From positions 1 to 64,000 of the forward strand of contig JABABK010000006.1 of the NCBI GenBank assembly GCA_014238285.1: a stretch of 64,000 bases of DNA. The letters run 5' to 3'. Below, piece by piece: positions 8,035 to 17,034 of the stretch. The stretch is from Hellea sp. (GTDB taxonomy: Bacteria; Pseudomonadota; Alphaproteobacteria; Caulobacterales; Maricaulaceae). The translations under genes and the position numbers were made by a program. The stretch's first letter is position 1. The number at the start of each line of letters is the position of its first letter. Under the pieces are notes generated by a model. That model had not been told where the DNA came from, made no database searches, and saw only the letters and a list, made by a program, of their open reading frames with translations.

Positions 8035-9597
8035 TCAATCCTTAACCAGCCCAATCAACGCCTCTGTCGATGGATCGTGCTCTGCCGCCTCACCGTCAAT
8101 TTCTTTCAAAATCGTTTTTGCGAGAATTTTGCCCAGCTCAACACCCCATTGATCAAAGGAGTTCACGCCCCAGATCACGCCTTGGACAAAAACTTTATGC
8201 TCATAAAGCGCGATCAAATGCCCGAGCGCTGAGGGGGATAATTCATCAAGCGTGATTGTGGTTGAAGGTCTATTGCCCGGGAAGGTTTTTTGCGGGGCCA
8301 GAACATCCATATCCGTATCCGAATAACCTGCCTCGCTCATCTCTTCGCGCACAGCATATTCGGGCTTGCCAATCATCAATGCCTCGGACTGAGCAAAACA
8401 ATTAGCAAGAAGTGCTTTGTGATGTTCTGGTCTACTTTCATGATCCTTTAACACGGCGACAAAATCAACTGGCGCTCCGGGCGTGCCTTGGTGTAGCCAC
8501 TGGAAAAAAGCGTGCTGACCATTTGTCCCTTCATCTCCCCACATGATCGGGCAGGTCAGACCCGTATCTTTACCGTCGCGGGTTTTGGACTTGCCATTAC
8601 TTTCCATTTCAAGCTGCTGCAAAAACGCTGATAATTTTCTAAGGCGCCGCGCATAAGGAATGACCGCCACAGATGTATACCCAAGGACATTGCGGTTCCA
8701 GATACCCGTCATCGCCATCATCACAGGTAAGTTTTGATCCAGAGGTGTATCGCGAAAATGTTTATCCATCGCCGCCGCGCCGTCCAGAAACTCATCAAAG
8801 GCATCAGACCCAAAAGCGATCTGAAGCGAGAGCCCAACAGCCGACCAAACGGAATAACGTCCACCGACCCAATCCCAGAAATCAAATATCTGATCACTGG
8901 CAACGCCAAATTCTTCGGCGCCGGCTCTATTGGCGGTCACAGCAATGAAATTCGCGCCGGCTTTTTTGCCGAGTTTATCCGACAACCAATCTCGCGCGCT
9001 CTCGGCATTCATCCGTGTCTCTTGCGTGCTGAATGATTTGGACACAACAATGACCAAAGTCGTTTTAGGGTCAAGTCCGCCCAGCGCGTCGTTGATCGAC
9101 GCCCCGTCAACATTTTCGGCAAAGCGAAGCTCAAATGGATTATCCGTGCTGGCCGCCAAAGCGTCCGCGATCAAGCGCGGGCCAAGATCTGATCCACCAA
9201 TCCCGATATGGAGAATGGATTTATATTTACCACCGTTTCTGATTTTCTCGGCAAAGCCGCGCAGTTTTGCGCGCATGTCTTTAACCTGTTTTTGAACGGC
9301 TTTATCTCCGCCAACGCCGCGCAGCGCAGGATGCAGCACGGCTCGATCTTCGGTCGTATTGATTTTGTCTCCGTCAAAAAACTTCTTGCGCCAATGCTCT
9401 AACTGGCAATCAGCCGCCAAATGAAAGAGTTGTTCTTTGGCCTCTGCAGATATTGCCTGTTTCGAAAAATCAGCCCGTAATGGGCCTTCGCGAAGCACAA
9501 ATTCGTCCATACGGCCGGGCTCAAGCTTAAACAGCTCAGATATCCCGGCGGCCTTTGCAGCAATGGCTTCTAGTTTTGCGTAACGTTCGGTTGGCAT
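8035..9597 (-). CDS. pgi: Glucose-6-phosphate isomerase
   Basis: The 520-residue protein carries the PGI hallmarks: IGIGGSDLGP, SKSFSTQET (phosphate loop), the active-site Glu region QLEMESNGKS, His in GTNGQHAFFQ and the C-terminal Lys helix region. It interconverts glucose 6-phosphate and fructose 6-phosphate in the cytoplasm. Length is in the normal range for the bacterial long form. It is transcribed alone, with REP-like sequence downstream. Confidence 0.97.
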   Translation of the reverse strand: MPTERYAKLEAIAAKAAGISELFKLEPGRMDEFVLREGPLRADFSKQAISAEAKEQLFHLAADCQLEHWRKKFFDGDKINTTEDRAVLHPALRGVGGDKAVQKQVKDMRAKLRGFAEKIRNGGKYKSILHIGIGGSDLGPRLIADALAASTDNPFELRFAENVDGASINDALGGLDPKTTLVIVVSKSFSTQETRMNAESARDWLSDKLGKKAGANFIAVTANRAGAEEFGVASDQIFDFWDWVGGRYSVWSAVGLSLQIAFGSDAFDEFLDGAAAMDKHFRDTPLDQNLPVMMAMTGIWNRNVLGYTSVAVIPYARRLRKLSAFLQQLEMESNGKSKTRDGKDTGLTCPIMWGDEGTNGQHAFFQWLHQGTPGAPVDFVAVLKDHESRPEHHKALLANCFAQSEALMIGKPEYAVREEMSEAGYSDTDMDVLAPQKTFPGNRPSTTITLDELSPSALGHLIALYEHKVFVQGVIWGVNSFDQWGVELGKILAKTILKEIDGEAAEHDPSTEALIGLVKD

Positions 9598-9758
9598 TCA
9601 ACAAATCCTAATTAATGACAGCGCTGTCAATTACCTTGTAAATATAAAACTACAAGCGAAAAATTAGCGTGTTTTGATTTCAAGTTAATGTCAATCTCTT
9701 TAAAATACTGATTATATTCCCATATATAACTAGTAGGTACGCGGACGAGAGAGGAATT

Positions 9759-11492
9759 ATGAGCATTATTATAGGGATAATTTTTGGAATCGCTTTTGGT
9801 GGGCTAGCGTTTTTAGTCCTTCGCAAACCCAGTCTTGCAATATTATTTTTTCTGGGCAATCTGTATTATGTTTGGAAATTTCTACCAACCATACAATATG
9901 GCTTTACCGACATTCCCAAACTCATCTTAATAAATGCGGTATTCCTCGCGATCATTGCCTTTGAAAAACTAAAAGGCAAAAGTTCTAAACCCAGCCAAAG
10001 ACGTCTTGTTTACATTACACTCGCAATCGGAATTTTATCATTCTTCATTGTGCCATTTTTAACTTCCTTTCCAGGCTTCCATGCTCAAAAATATTATAAT
10101 TTAGCGGGTAATGTATCAGTTGGTGAATTCTCGGAAGATGTCGCCGCAATTGACATGTCACAAATTCGCCGCGTCGATCATGCCTTAGCTCGCAACGTCG
10201 CAGAAAAACGCCTCGGAGAAGACCGCGGTCTTGGTAGCCGAGTCGATGTGGGACGCATGTCAATCCAAGCGGTTAATGGCGAACTTTTTTGGGTTGGCCC
10301 TCTAAATCACTCCAAATTTCGTCGATGGTTGGACAATAAAGATGGTACGCCCGGATATGTTATGGTCTCGGCCAGCAATGAAAATGATGTCCGCCTTGTT
10401 CAAGAAATTAACGGCAAAAAAATAACATTGAAATATAATTTTGGTGCGTTTTTCCAAGCCTATCCTAGGCGATATTTGTATGACAATGGTTATGCTACTC
10501 ACGGCTTGACCGACTGGACGTTTGAAATTGACGATACCGGACGCCCTCATTATGTGGTCACGGACTACAAAAAACGTGTCGGGTTTAAAGGTGCAGATCC
10601 GATTGGCGTCATTATTCTTGACGTACAAACGGGCGAAACCAATGCTTATAGCATACCCGACGCGCCGAAATGGGTCGATCGCATTCAGCCCTCTTATATC
10701 ATCAACCATCAGCTCAACTATTGGGGTAAATATAAGGATGGATGGCTTAACTCTTGGCTTGGGGCCGAAGGCGTCTTACAAACAACTAAAGGCATTTCCT
10801 TGGTTTACGGCAATGATGGTAATTCATACTTTTATACGGGCATGCAATCTGTTGGAGCCGATGAAGGCACTGTGGGCTTCGTTCTTGTCAATACGCGAAC
10901 AAAAGAAGCCCGGTTATACGAGCAAGCTGGCGCAACAGAAACAGCGGCCAAAGGGTCCGGTGAAGATGAATTTCAAGATTTTGGCTATCAAGCAACCAAT
11001 CCTATATTGTATAACATTGGTGGTGTACCGACCTATTTCATGACCCTAAAAGCCAGCTCGGGATTAGTAAAAGGCGCGGCCTTTGTCTCGGTTGAAGACT
11101 ACTCAATTGTGGGCTCCAGTAAAACTGTTGAAACGGCTCTTAGAAATTACAATCAAGCCCTGCGCGGCAAAGGTAATTTTATTGCTCCAGATGATGTCGC
11201 CAATTTCGAGTCTATCAATGGAATAGTCTCAAGAATTAGACAAGAAGCCGTTGATCAGAATGTGACCTATTACATGCTTTTGGAATCACCTCAAAATCAA
11301 GTTTTCGCTGTCGCAGCAGATTTATCCCCTGAAGTCAGAATGACAGAAATTGGCGATGAGGTGACAATATCATTTAATGATGGCGGGAATACATTTGTCG
11401 ATGCGGTAGCTTTCGATAACACGGCGCTTAACTTTCAACTATCCGATATTCAAATTGCGATAGATGAGCGTTTGCAAAACGAGCCGAAATGA
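9759..11492 (+). CDS. Large membrane-anchored protein, unknown function
   Basis: A 577-residue protein. The first 110 residues contain about four hydrophobic segments (residues 3-20, 26-42, 52-68, 85-102). The remainder, about 460 residues, is a polar, beta-rich region with many Trp/Tyr/Gly motifs (DHALA, FWVGPL, PGYVMVSASN, FEIDDTGRPHYVVT, GVIILDVQTGE, PTYFMTLKASSGLVKGAAFV) that looks extracytoplasmic. I recall similar unnamed proteins in other phyla but cannot give a family name. The PHYVVT and GVIILD strands suggest a propeller-like or beta-sandwich sensor domain. An A/G-rich site (GAGAGGAATT) precedes the ATG. No operon partner is obvious. Confidence 0.75.
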   Translation: MSIIIGIIFGIAFGGLAFLVLRKPSLAILFFLGNLYYVWKFLPTIQYGFTDIPKLILINAVFLAIIAFEKLKGKSSKPSQRRLVYITLAIGILSFFIVPFLTSFPGFHAQKYYNLAGNVSVGEFSEDVAAIDMSQIRRVDHALARNVAEKRLGEDRGLGSRVDVGRMSIQAVNGELFWVGPLNHSKFRRWLDNKDGTPGYVMVSASNENDVRLVQEINGKKITLKYNFGAFFQAYPRRYLYDNGYATHGLTDWTFEIDDTGRPHYVVTDYKKRVGFKGADPIGVIILDVQTGETNAYSIPDAPKWVDRIQPSYIINHQLNYWGKYKDGWLNSWLGAEGVLQTTKGISLVYGNDGNSYFYTGMQSVGADEGTVGFVLVNTRTKEARLYEQAGATETAAKGSGEDEFQDFGYQATNPILYNIGGVPTYFMTLKASSGLVKGAAFVSVEDYSIVGSSKTVETALRNYNQALRGKGNFIAPDDVANFESINGIVSRIRQEAVDQNVTYYMLLESPQNQVFAVAADLSPEVRMTEIGDEVTISFNDGGNTFVDAVAFDNTALNFQLSDIQIAIDERLQNEPK

Positions 11493-11540
11493 CATTGAAT
11501 TTAATCTAGCTCTACTCAATTTTCCTGCTAAAGCCTCCTC

Positions 11541-12548
11541 ATGACTTATCTCGTCACAGGCACAGCCGGATTTATCGGTAATTATGTGGCGCTTGCTTTG
11601 CTAGAGCGCGGCGAGCGCGTTGTCGGTGTGGACAATGTCACGCCATACTATGACGTTTCCTTAAAAAAGGCGCGGCTTGCAAGGCTCTCTGACCATAAAG
11701 GTTTCACAGAGGCTCGTATTAATATTGCTGATATGGAAGCTTTGAAATCCGTATTCGACACCCACGAACCCAAGATCGTGATCAATTTGGCAGCCCAAGC
11801 TGGCGTCCGCCACTCTATCGATCATCCTCATGACTATTTACATTCGAATATGGCGGGATTCTTAAACATCCTTGAATGTTGCCGCCACGGAGACGTAAAA
11901 CACCTGCTCTATGCCTCAACCAGCTCGGCATATGGCGCGAATACCAAACAACCGTTTAAAGAAACCCATAGCGCCGATCATCCGCTCACGCTTTACGCTG
12001 CCTCCAAGCGCGCCAATGAGCTCATGGCCCATAGCTATTCTCATTTATATCATATTCCAACTTCTGGCCTACGCTTCTTCACGGTTTACGGCCCTTGGGG
12101 GCGTCCTGATATGGCCTATTTCAAATTCGCCAAAGCCATCAGTGAAGGCAACTCGATTGACGTTTATAATGACGGCAAAATGTTTCGCGACTTCACTTAT
12201 ATCGATGATGTTGTGGACGGAATATTGAAGCTCGCGAGTGTCATCCCCTCGCCTTATGCTGCGCTTGAATCTCAAGATCTTATCCTTGGAAGCAGTCCCG
12301 TAGCCCCCTATGAAGTTTACAATATTGGCAATCGGCAGGTTGTCAGCTTGATGGATTTCATTAAGATCCTTGAAGATAAGTTAGGCATTAAAGCCAAGAA
12401 AAACATGATGCCTATGCAAATGGGCGATGTGCACCTCACCCACGCCAATACGGACAAGCTATCGCGTGTGACCGGGTTTAGTCCCGACACATCTATCGAA
12501 GATGGCCTCGGCCGGTTCGTGGAATGGTTCAAAGATTATTATGGTTAG
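11541..12548 (+). CDS. NAD-dependent epimerase, UDP-glucuronate 4-epimerase type
   Basis: A 335-residue extended SDR. TGTAGFIG binds the dinucleotide at residues 6-13; NLAAQAGVRHSI, Ser/Thr in YASTSSAYG and the catalytic Tyr-x3-Lys in YAASKRANE follow; FTVYGPWGRPDMAYF and MFRDFTYIDDVV complete the pattern of UDP-glucuronate/UDP-galacturonate 4-epimerases (LpsL/CapI-like). It would supply UDP-galacturonate for surface polysaccharide. The glycan cluster at 35-40 kb is a plausible consumer, though unlinked. Confidence 0.88.
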   Translation: MTYLVTGTAGFIGNYVALALLERGERVVGVDNVTPYYDVSLKKARLARLSDHKGFTEARINIADMEALKSVFDTHEPKIVINLAAQAGVRHSIDHPHDYLHSNMAGFLNILECCRHGDVKHLLYASTSSAYGANTKQPFKETHSADHPLTLYAASKRANELMAHSYSHLYHIPTSGLRFFTVYGPWGRPDMAYFKFAKAISEGNSIDVYNDGKMFRDFTYIDDVVDGILKLASVIPSPYAALESQDLILGSSPVAPYEVYNIGNRQVVSLMDFIKILEDKLGIKAKKNMMPMQMGDVHLTHANTDKLSRVTGFSPDTSIEDGLGRFVEWFKDYYG

Positions 12549-12568
12549 TTCTAAACACAAACTTAGGC

Positions 12569-12671
12569 TCACTCCACCCCTTACCCTCCCCATCAAGGGG
12601 AGGGAGTTACACCAGAACATGACACATCGTCTCCCTCCCCCTTTGTGGGGAGGGATTAAGGGTGGGGGTAA
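12569..12671. repeat. GC-rich REP-like double palindrome
   Basis: Two inverted units face each other in the gap: CCCTCCCCATCAAGGGGAGGG and, further on, CCCTCCCCCTTTGTGGGGAGGG, flanked by CCACCCCTTA and TTAAGGGTGGGG that also pair. The right end runs into the start region of gluQ and provides its only Shine-Dalgarno-like run (GGGTGGGGG). Confidence 0.65.
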
Positions 12672-12676
12672 CCCTG

Positions 12677-13432
12677 TTGACACTTAAATCTAAAATCATA
12701 ACCCGTTTTGCGCCGTCACCGACAGGCTATCTACATCTAGGCCATGCATACGCCGCGCAAGAAGCGTTTCATTTTGCTCGTGATCATGAAGGCACTTGCC
12801 TCCTTCGCATTGAAGACATTGATCACACGCGCTGCAAACCCGAATATATACGCGCCATTTATGAAGACCTGGACTGGCTTGGTTTTGATTGGCCCCTACC
12901 GGCGCGCAAGCAAAGCGAACACAAAGCAGAGTATTGGAAAGTCATCGAAACTCTACGAGAAAAAGGTCTCGTCTACCGCTGTTTTAAAACTCGCAAAGAA
13001 ATGCCAGAGGGACTATATCGCGGTAAGGCGGTATCTGATGAAGAGGTGCGCATGGCCAATAATGAAAAACCTGCCTGGCGGCTCTCCATTAAGAAGGTCG
13101 AGGCATATTTAGGCGAAGCCAACCTGCCCTTCACCGACGAAGTCCTCGCTCGCAAAGACATCGGCACGTCTTACCATGTCGCTTGTTGTCATGATGATGC
13201 CCTGCAAGGCGTGACCCATATCGTGCGCGGCATGGATATTCAGCCCCTCACCGCTTTTCAAAATTTACTGCAATGTTTGATGGGTTGGCCCGTGCCGGAA
13301 TATCATCATCACGCCCTGCGTCTAAACCCCGACGGCGAGAAGCTTTCCAAGCGCAATCACGATACATCCATCCGTTCCCTACGGACTGAGGGCTATACAG
13401 CCCAGCAGGTTTTGGATATGGCAAAGCCATGA
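12677..13432 (+). CDS. gluQ: Glutamyl-Q tRNA(Asp) synthetase
   Basis: The product is a truncated class I glutamyl-tRNA-synthetase-like enzyme of about 251 residues without the anticodon-binding half, as expected for GluQRS, which attaches Glu to queuosine-34 of tRNA(Asp). The HIGH motif is in FAPSPTGYLHLGHA, the KMSKS equivalent in GEKLSKRNHD. No ATG is available: a TTG at 12677, eight bases after a GGGGG run inside the REP element, or a GTG at 12662 are the candidates; I chose TTG. The stop overlaps the next start by four bases (ATGA). Confidence 0.9.
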   Translation: MTLKSKIITRFAPSPTGYLHLGHAYAAQEAFHFARDHEGTCLLRIEDIDHTRCKPEYIRAIYEDLDWLGFDWPLPARKQSEHKAEYWKVIETLREKGLVYRCFKTRKEMPEGLYRGKAVSDEEVRMANNEKPAWRLSIKKVEAYLGEANLPFTDEVLARKDIGTSYHVACCHDDALQGVTHIVRGMDIQPLTAFQNLLQCLMGWPVPEYHHHALRLNPDGEKLSKRNHDTSIRSLRTEGYTAQQVLDMAKP

Positions 13433-14466
13433 GCGAATTTGTCTATGATATATGGTATTTTGCAGGACTTTCGAGCGATGTAAAAACGGGCGATCTCATC
13501 CGCATTGAAATTGCGAGCGAGCCAATCACGCTGGGCCGAAAGAAAGACGGCTCTATCTTTGCCCTTCGGGATATCTGTCCGCACCGCGCCGCGCTTCTTT
13601 CTGCTGGCCGAATTGTTGATGATAGTGTTGAGTGTCCCTACCATGGTTGGCGTTTTGGAACCGATGACGGCACGTGTCAGGAAATCCCATCTCTTTGCGC
13701 CGATCAAGACACTGACCCTAGTAAGATAAAAGTACGCAGTTTCCCGGCGCGGGAAAACGGCCAGCTCATCTGGGTGTACCTCTCAAGCGATAAGAAATTC
13801 TCCGGCACACCTGAAATCAACCCGCCCGCCTTTCCCTTTGCAACCCGCAAACCCACGATTGATGATCGGCTAACCCTAAACTGCCATGTGGATCATGCCG
13901 TCGTCGGTTTGATGGATCCTGCCCACGGCCCATTTGTGCATGAAAATAAATGGTGGCGCTCTCGTCACTCCATACATGAAAAGGCCAAAAAGTTTGAGCC
14001 AAGAGAGCGCGGCTTTGCCATGGCAGCCCACAGCCCCTCATCTAATAGTCTTGCCTATAAGCTCCTAGGCGGCAAACCCGTCACCGAGATTACTTTTCGT
14101 CTTCCCGGCATTCGCACGGAAGAGATTAAAGTCGGCCATAAAACGCTTTTATCTTTTACGGCCGTAACGCCGCTAGATGAAAACCGGACGCAAATCCGGC
14201 AAATATTTTTCACGAATTTCCTATCCGTAAAACTTCTCAAACCGTTTATTGCGGCAGGCGCCCGAAAGTTCTTGCGACAAGATGCTGATATGGTTGATCT
14301 GCAGCAAAAAGGTCTAGCCTATAACCCCAAACTCATGCTGATCGAAGACGCCGACGCCCAAGCCAAATGGTATTACGCCATAAAAAAAGAATGGGGCAAA
14401 TCCCGCAAAGAAAACCGAGAATTTGTGAACCCCATGAAAGCGCGAGTTTTGCGGTATCGCAGTTAA
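13429..14466 (+). CDS. Rieske [2Fe-2S] oxygenase, terminal subunit
   Basis: A 345-residue ring-hydroxylating-type oxygenase. The Rieske ligands are Cys50-x-His52 (CPHR) and Cys69-x2-His72 (CPYHGW). The mononuclear iron site is seen as Asp163-x2-His166-x4-His171 (LMDPAHGPFVH). It resembles vanillate-demethylase-type and other three-helix Rieske enzymes that hydroxylate or demethylate aromatic or sterol-like compounds. No reductase or ferredoxin gene is adjacent, so it would need an unlinked electron donor. It is coupled at both ends (ATGA with gluQ, TAATG with the GrpB-like gene). Confidence 0.88.
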   Translation: MSEFVYDIWYFAGLSSDVKTGDLIRIEIASEPITLGRKKDGSIFALRDICPHRAALLSAGRIVDDSVECPYHGWRFGTDDGTCQEIPSLCADQDTDPSKIKVRSFPARENGQLIWVYLSSDKKFSGTPEINPPAFPFATRKPTIDDRLTLNCHVDHAVVGLMDPAHGPFVHENKWWRSRHSIHEKAKKFEPRERGFAMAAHSPSSNSLAYKLLGGKPVTEITFRLPGIRTEEIKVGHKTLLSFTAVTPLDENRTQIRQIFFTNFLSVKLLKPFIAAGARKFLRQDADMVDLQQKGLAYNPKLMLIEDADAQAKWYYAIKKEWGKSRKENREFVNPMKARVLRYRS

Positions 14467-14981
14467 TGAAACGGCTCCTGCCTCATGATGATCGGTGGGC
14501 GATAATTTTCCAAGACGAAAAAACACGGCTAGAAAACATATTAGGCGACGCTGTTATACGAATTCATCACATAGGCAGCACGGCTATCGCAACGCTTCCC
14601 GCCAAACCCATTATTGATATGCTCGCCGAAGTCTCGTCGTTCAAAAACCTCGAAGCCCATAATCAGGCTTTGGAATTGATTGGGTATGAAGCGCGCGGCG
14701 AATATGGAATTGTGGGTCGTCGGTACTACAAAAAACACCAAACGCCGAATGATCTAGGATTTCACTTACACGCCTATTTGGAAAATTCGTTTCAGATTAA
14801 GAGACACCTAGCTTTTCGAAATTACCTGAGGTTAAAGCCCGAATTCGTGCAAAAATATGCCGAGATTAAAAACCAATACTGTGATGTTAACGGTTTTCTA
14901 TCGGGCGACTATCAATTGGCTAAAAAGCCATTTGTTGATGCCCTGTCCATTGAGGCAATGGAATATTTTGAAAATCAATGA
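14466..14981 (+). CDS. GrpB-like nucleotidyltransferase-fold protein
   Basis: Starting at the ATG that overlaps the Rieske stop by one base gives 171 residues. The motif HHIGSTAIATLPAKPIIDML is the signature of the GrpB/UPF0157 family, and DLGFHLHAYLEN and the Tyr/Lys-rich R.YYKKH segment match its second half. The fold is nucleotidyltransferase-like; family members include CoaE-fused domains, but the function of stand-alone copies is not established. Its coupling to the Rieske gene is probably positional. Confidence 0.85.
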   Translation: MKRLLPHDDRWAIIFQDEKTRLENILGDAVIRIHHIGSTAIATLPAKPIIDMLAEVSSFKNLEAHNQALELIGYEARGEYGIVGRRYYKKHQTPNDLGFHLHAYLENSFQIKRHLAFRNYLRLKPEFVQKYAEIKNQYCDVNGFLSGDYQLAKKPFVDALSIEAMEYFENQ

Positions 14982-14997
14982 GCTGCTCCTACCCCAA

Positions 14998-15110
14998 CCC
15001 GCTCACTCTGGACTTGATCCAGAGTCCTTAATCCGAACTGAGTCTGGATACTGGACTCCTCATCCTGAGCCTGACGAAGAGGCCAGTATGTGCGGATGGG
15101 GGTTGCATTA
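14998..15110. repeat. REP-like element, copy 2, with nested second repeat
   Basis: The hairpin ACTCTGGA/TCCAGAGT (15005-15025) corresponds to copy 1 at 7.8 kb with paired base changes. The second hairpin (TACTGG 15049-15054, CCAGTA 15083-15088) holds in its loop a 25-base segment (15058-15082) that recurs in the gcv operon at 52640-52749, so one repeat family appears inserted in another. Confidence 0.6.
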
Positions 15111-15116
15111 CGTTGG

Positions 15117-16694
15117 TTAGAACAAGTCACCTTGCCCGATAGTTGGTTTCGCCGTTTTCGATTTTTTCTTAGGCTTGGACATAGGTTTTGAACCGCCGCC
15201 CTCTCCATCAATGACCGCGCCGCGATCACCATCTGCAAATGTAAGAGTAACGCGATCACCTGAACTTGGCGAATCTTTGGACCTAACGACCTTACCTTTA
15301 TCATCCGTCACTAAGGCATAGCCGCGCTGCAAAACCCCTTGATATGAATAGGCTTCTAGAAGCCCTGTAGCGCGGTTTAGTCGATCGGATAATTGCGCAA
15401 GCTTTCGGGTTGAGATTTGATCGGCGCGGCGGGATAAATCCGCCAGGCGGCGATCGCCGATATCAAGCTGCCGCTTAAAGTCAGCTGGGCGTAAACGGGT
15501 TATTGCAAGGTCAAGCCGTCTTTGAACCGGATCAAACATACGCTGGGCGACTGGCATGCGCGCCGCGATAAGGTCGAGCTTTTGGGTGAGTTGATCTAAT
15601 ATACGAGAGGCTGCCGGAATTTTTGCCGATAAGAGCGAAAGCTTCTGTCGAAGCGGATCGAGCATACGGATCGGGCTTGGGAGCTTTGCCGAAGCAAGAT
15701 CAAGCCTTTGCTGCGGGGCAGCCAATAGGTTTTCAAGCCTTGGGAAGCGTGAAGCTGAGAGTTTTGATTTTCGTTCATTGACGGAGCGCGTCAGCCCTCG
15801 CGTTAAACGCACCCCGTAATCTTCAATCGTGGTCAGCCATTCACTGCGAACAGGCACCGCGACTTCGGCCGCGCCCGTTGGCGTCGGCGCGCGGTAGTCA
15901 ACGACATAATCCATGATCGTCCAGTCGGTTTCATGTCCGACCGCTGAGATTATCGGGATGTCAGAATTGGCGGCGGCGCGGACGACTATCTCTTCATTAA
16001 AACACCAGAGGTCTTCAAGGGATCCGCCCCCTCGCCCGACGATTAAGACATCGGGGCGCGGAAATCCCCCCGAGTCTTTCGAGACATGATTAAAACCGGT
16101 AATGGCCGAGGCTATTTGCTCAGCCGCTTTATCGCCCTGTACTAAAACCGGCCATAAAATAACGTGCGCCGGAAAACGATCCTCAATCCGGTGCAGGATA
16201 TCGCGAATGACCGCACCAGTTGGCGATGTCACCACGCCAATAGTCTTTGGCATAAAAGGAAGATCGCGTTTACGTCCTTGTTCAAACAAGCCTTCAGCGG
16301 CAAACATTTTTTTACGCTTTTCAAACAACGCCATGAGCGCACCCGCACCGGCCAGTTCCATTTTCTCGATGATAAGCTGATAGTTGGAGCGTCCAGGATA
16401 GGTCGAGAGACGGCCCTCGACGATGACTTCCATACCTTCTTCAGGGCGCATGGACAGCTTGTTCATCACACCTTTCCAAATAATGGAATTGATCACTGCT
16501 TTGTCGTCTTTGATATCCAGATAGCAGTGACCAGACTTTGCTATGGTAACCCGGCCAAGTTCTCCGCGCACACGCACATGACCGAAAGTTTCCTCGACGG
16601 TTCGCTTAAGCGACAGAGCGAGTTCAGAGACTGAAAACTCATATGCGTTACTTTGGGCGTTGCTGTCGCCAGATTGATCAAGTGTATCATTCAC
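15117..16694 (-). CDS. xseA: Exodeoxyribonuclease VII large subunit
   Basis: XseA with the N-terminal OB domain (SVSELALSLKRTVEETF, VRGELGRV, SGHCYLDIKD), the catalytic core (VVTSPTGAVIRDILHRIEDRFP, DVLIVGRGGGSLEDLWCFNEE, SAVGHETDWTIMDYVVD, RAPTPTGAAE) and a repetitive coiled tail with several R..L..L.QKL..L.ARMP repeats. It degrades single-stranded DNA with XseB, which is not in the window. The only starts are GTG at 16694 or TTG at 16715; I chose GTG because TTG lies inside the terminal repeat of the adjacent 266-bp element. No clear ribosome site precedes either. Confidence 0.93.
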   Translation of the reverse strand: MNDTLDQSGDSNAQSNAYEFSVSELALSLKRTVEETFGHVRVRGELGRVTIAKSGHCYLDIKDDKAVINSIIWKGVMNKLSMRPEEGMEVIVEGRLSTYPGRSNYQLIIEKMELAGAGALMALFEKRKKMFAAEGLFEQGRKRDLPFMPKTIGVVTSPTGAVIRDILHRIEDRFPAHVILWPVLVQGDKAAEQIASAITGFNHVSKDSGGFPRPDVLIVGRGGGSLEDLWCFNEEIVVRAAANSDIPIISAVGHETDWTIMDYVVDYRAPTPTGAAEVAVPVRSEWLTTIEDYGVRLTRGLTRSVNERKSKLSASRFPRLENLLAAPQQRLDLASAKLPSPIRMLDPLRQKLSLLSAKIPAASRILDQLTQKLDLIAARMPVAQRMFDPVQRRLDLAITRLRPADFKRQLDIGDRRLADLSRRADQISTRKLAQLSDRLNRATGLLEAYSYQGVLQRGYALVTDDKGKVVRSKDSPSSGDRVTLTFADGDRGAVIDGEGGGSKPMSKPKKKSKTAKPTIGQGDLF

Positions 16695-16700
16695 AGGTCG

Positions 16701-16966
16701 AGGGCCTGTTAACAATGAAGCATGAGTTAAGACGGGAGCGATTTTGCACGAATTTTAGGAGCCAAGCGCAAGGAAGTGCCTGCACTTTCGAGCATTGGCG
16801 ACGCGAAAGTCGTGTAAAATCGCCCCGCCGCTTCGCGGTATGACCAAAATTACCCATTTTGTCGTCAAAAGACCTCGCCATGCGAACGCATGCCTTCGCT
16901 CCTTTTCCTAAAAATAATCGATTTTGGTTCATATCTTAATCTCATGCTTCATTGTTAACAGGCCCT
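16701..16966. mobile_element. 266-bp MITE-like element with ~32-bp terminal inverted repeats
   Basis: The left end (16701-16732, AGGGCCTGTTAACAATGAAG onward) is repeated inverted at the right end (16934-16966, ending CATTGTTAACAGGCCCT) with one inserted base. Inside, GCGATTTTGCACGA pairs with TCGTGTAAAATCGC, and ACCAAAAT with ATTTTGGT, so it is largely self-complementary. The small reading frames in it look incidental. I see no convincing target-site duplication (flanks GTCG / AGCT). It fills the gap between the divergent xseA and purD. Non-autonomous transposon-like element is my reading; a structured RNA gene is the alternative. Confidence 0.6.
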
Positions 16967-17034
16967 AGCTCTTTTCCCTCTTGGATTCTCTTCTTCATAA
17001 AGCTAACACAGCCGCGAAACTAGAGGATAATCTC

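Noticed and set aside
16164..16634. 156-codon plus-strand frame opposite xseA
   Set aside because: Antisense shadow of the conserved XseA catalytic region, with no start signal or motif of its own.
16643..16932. Short frames on both strands inside the 266-bp palindromic element
   Set aside because: They run through the inverted repeats, are rich in Arg/Phe/Cys without any motif, and the self-complementary DNA explains open frames on both strands.
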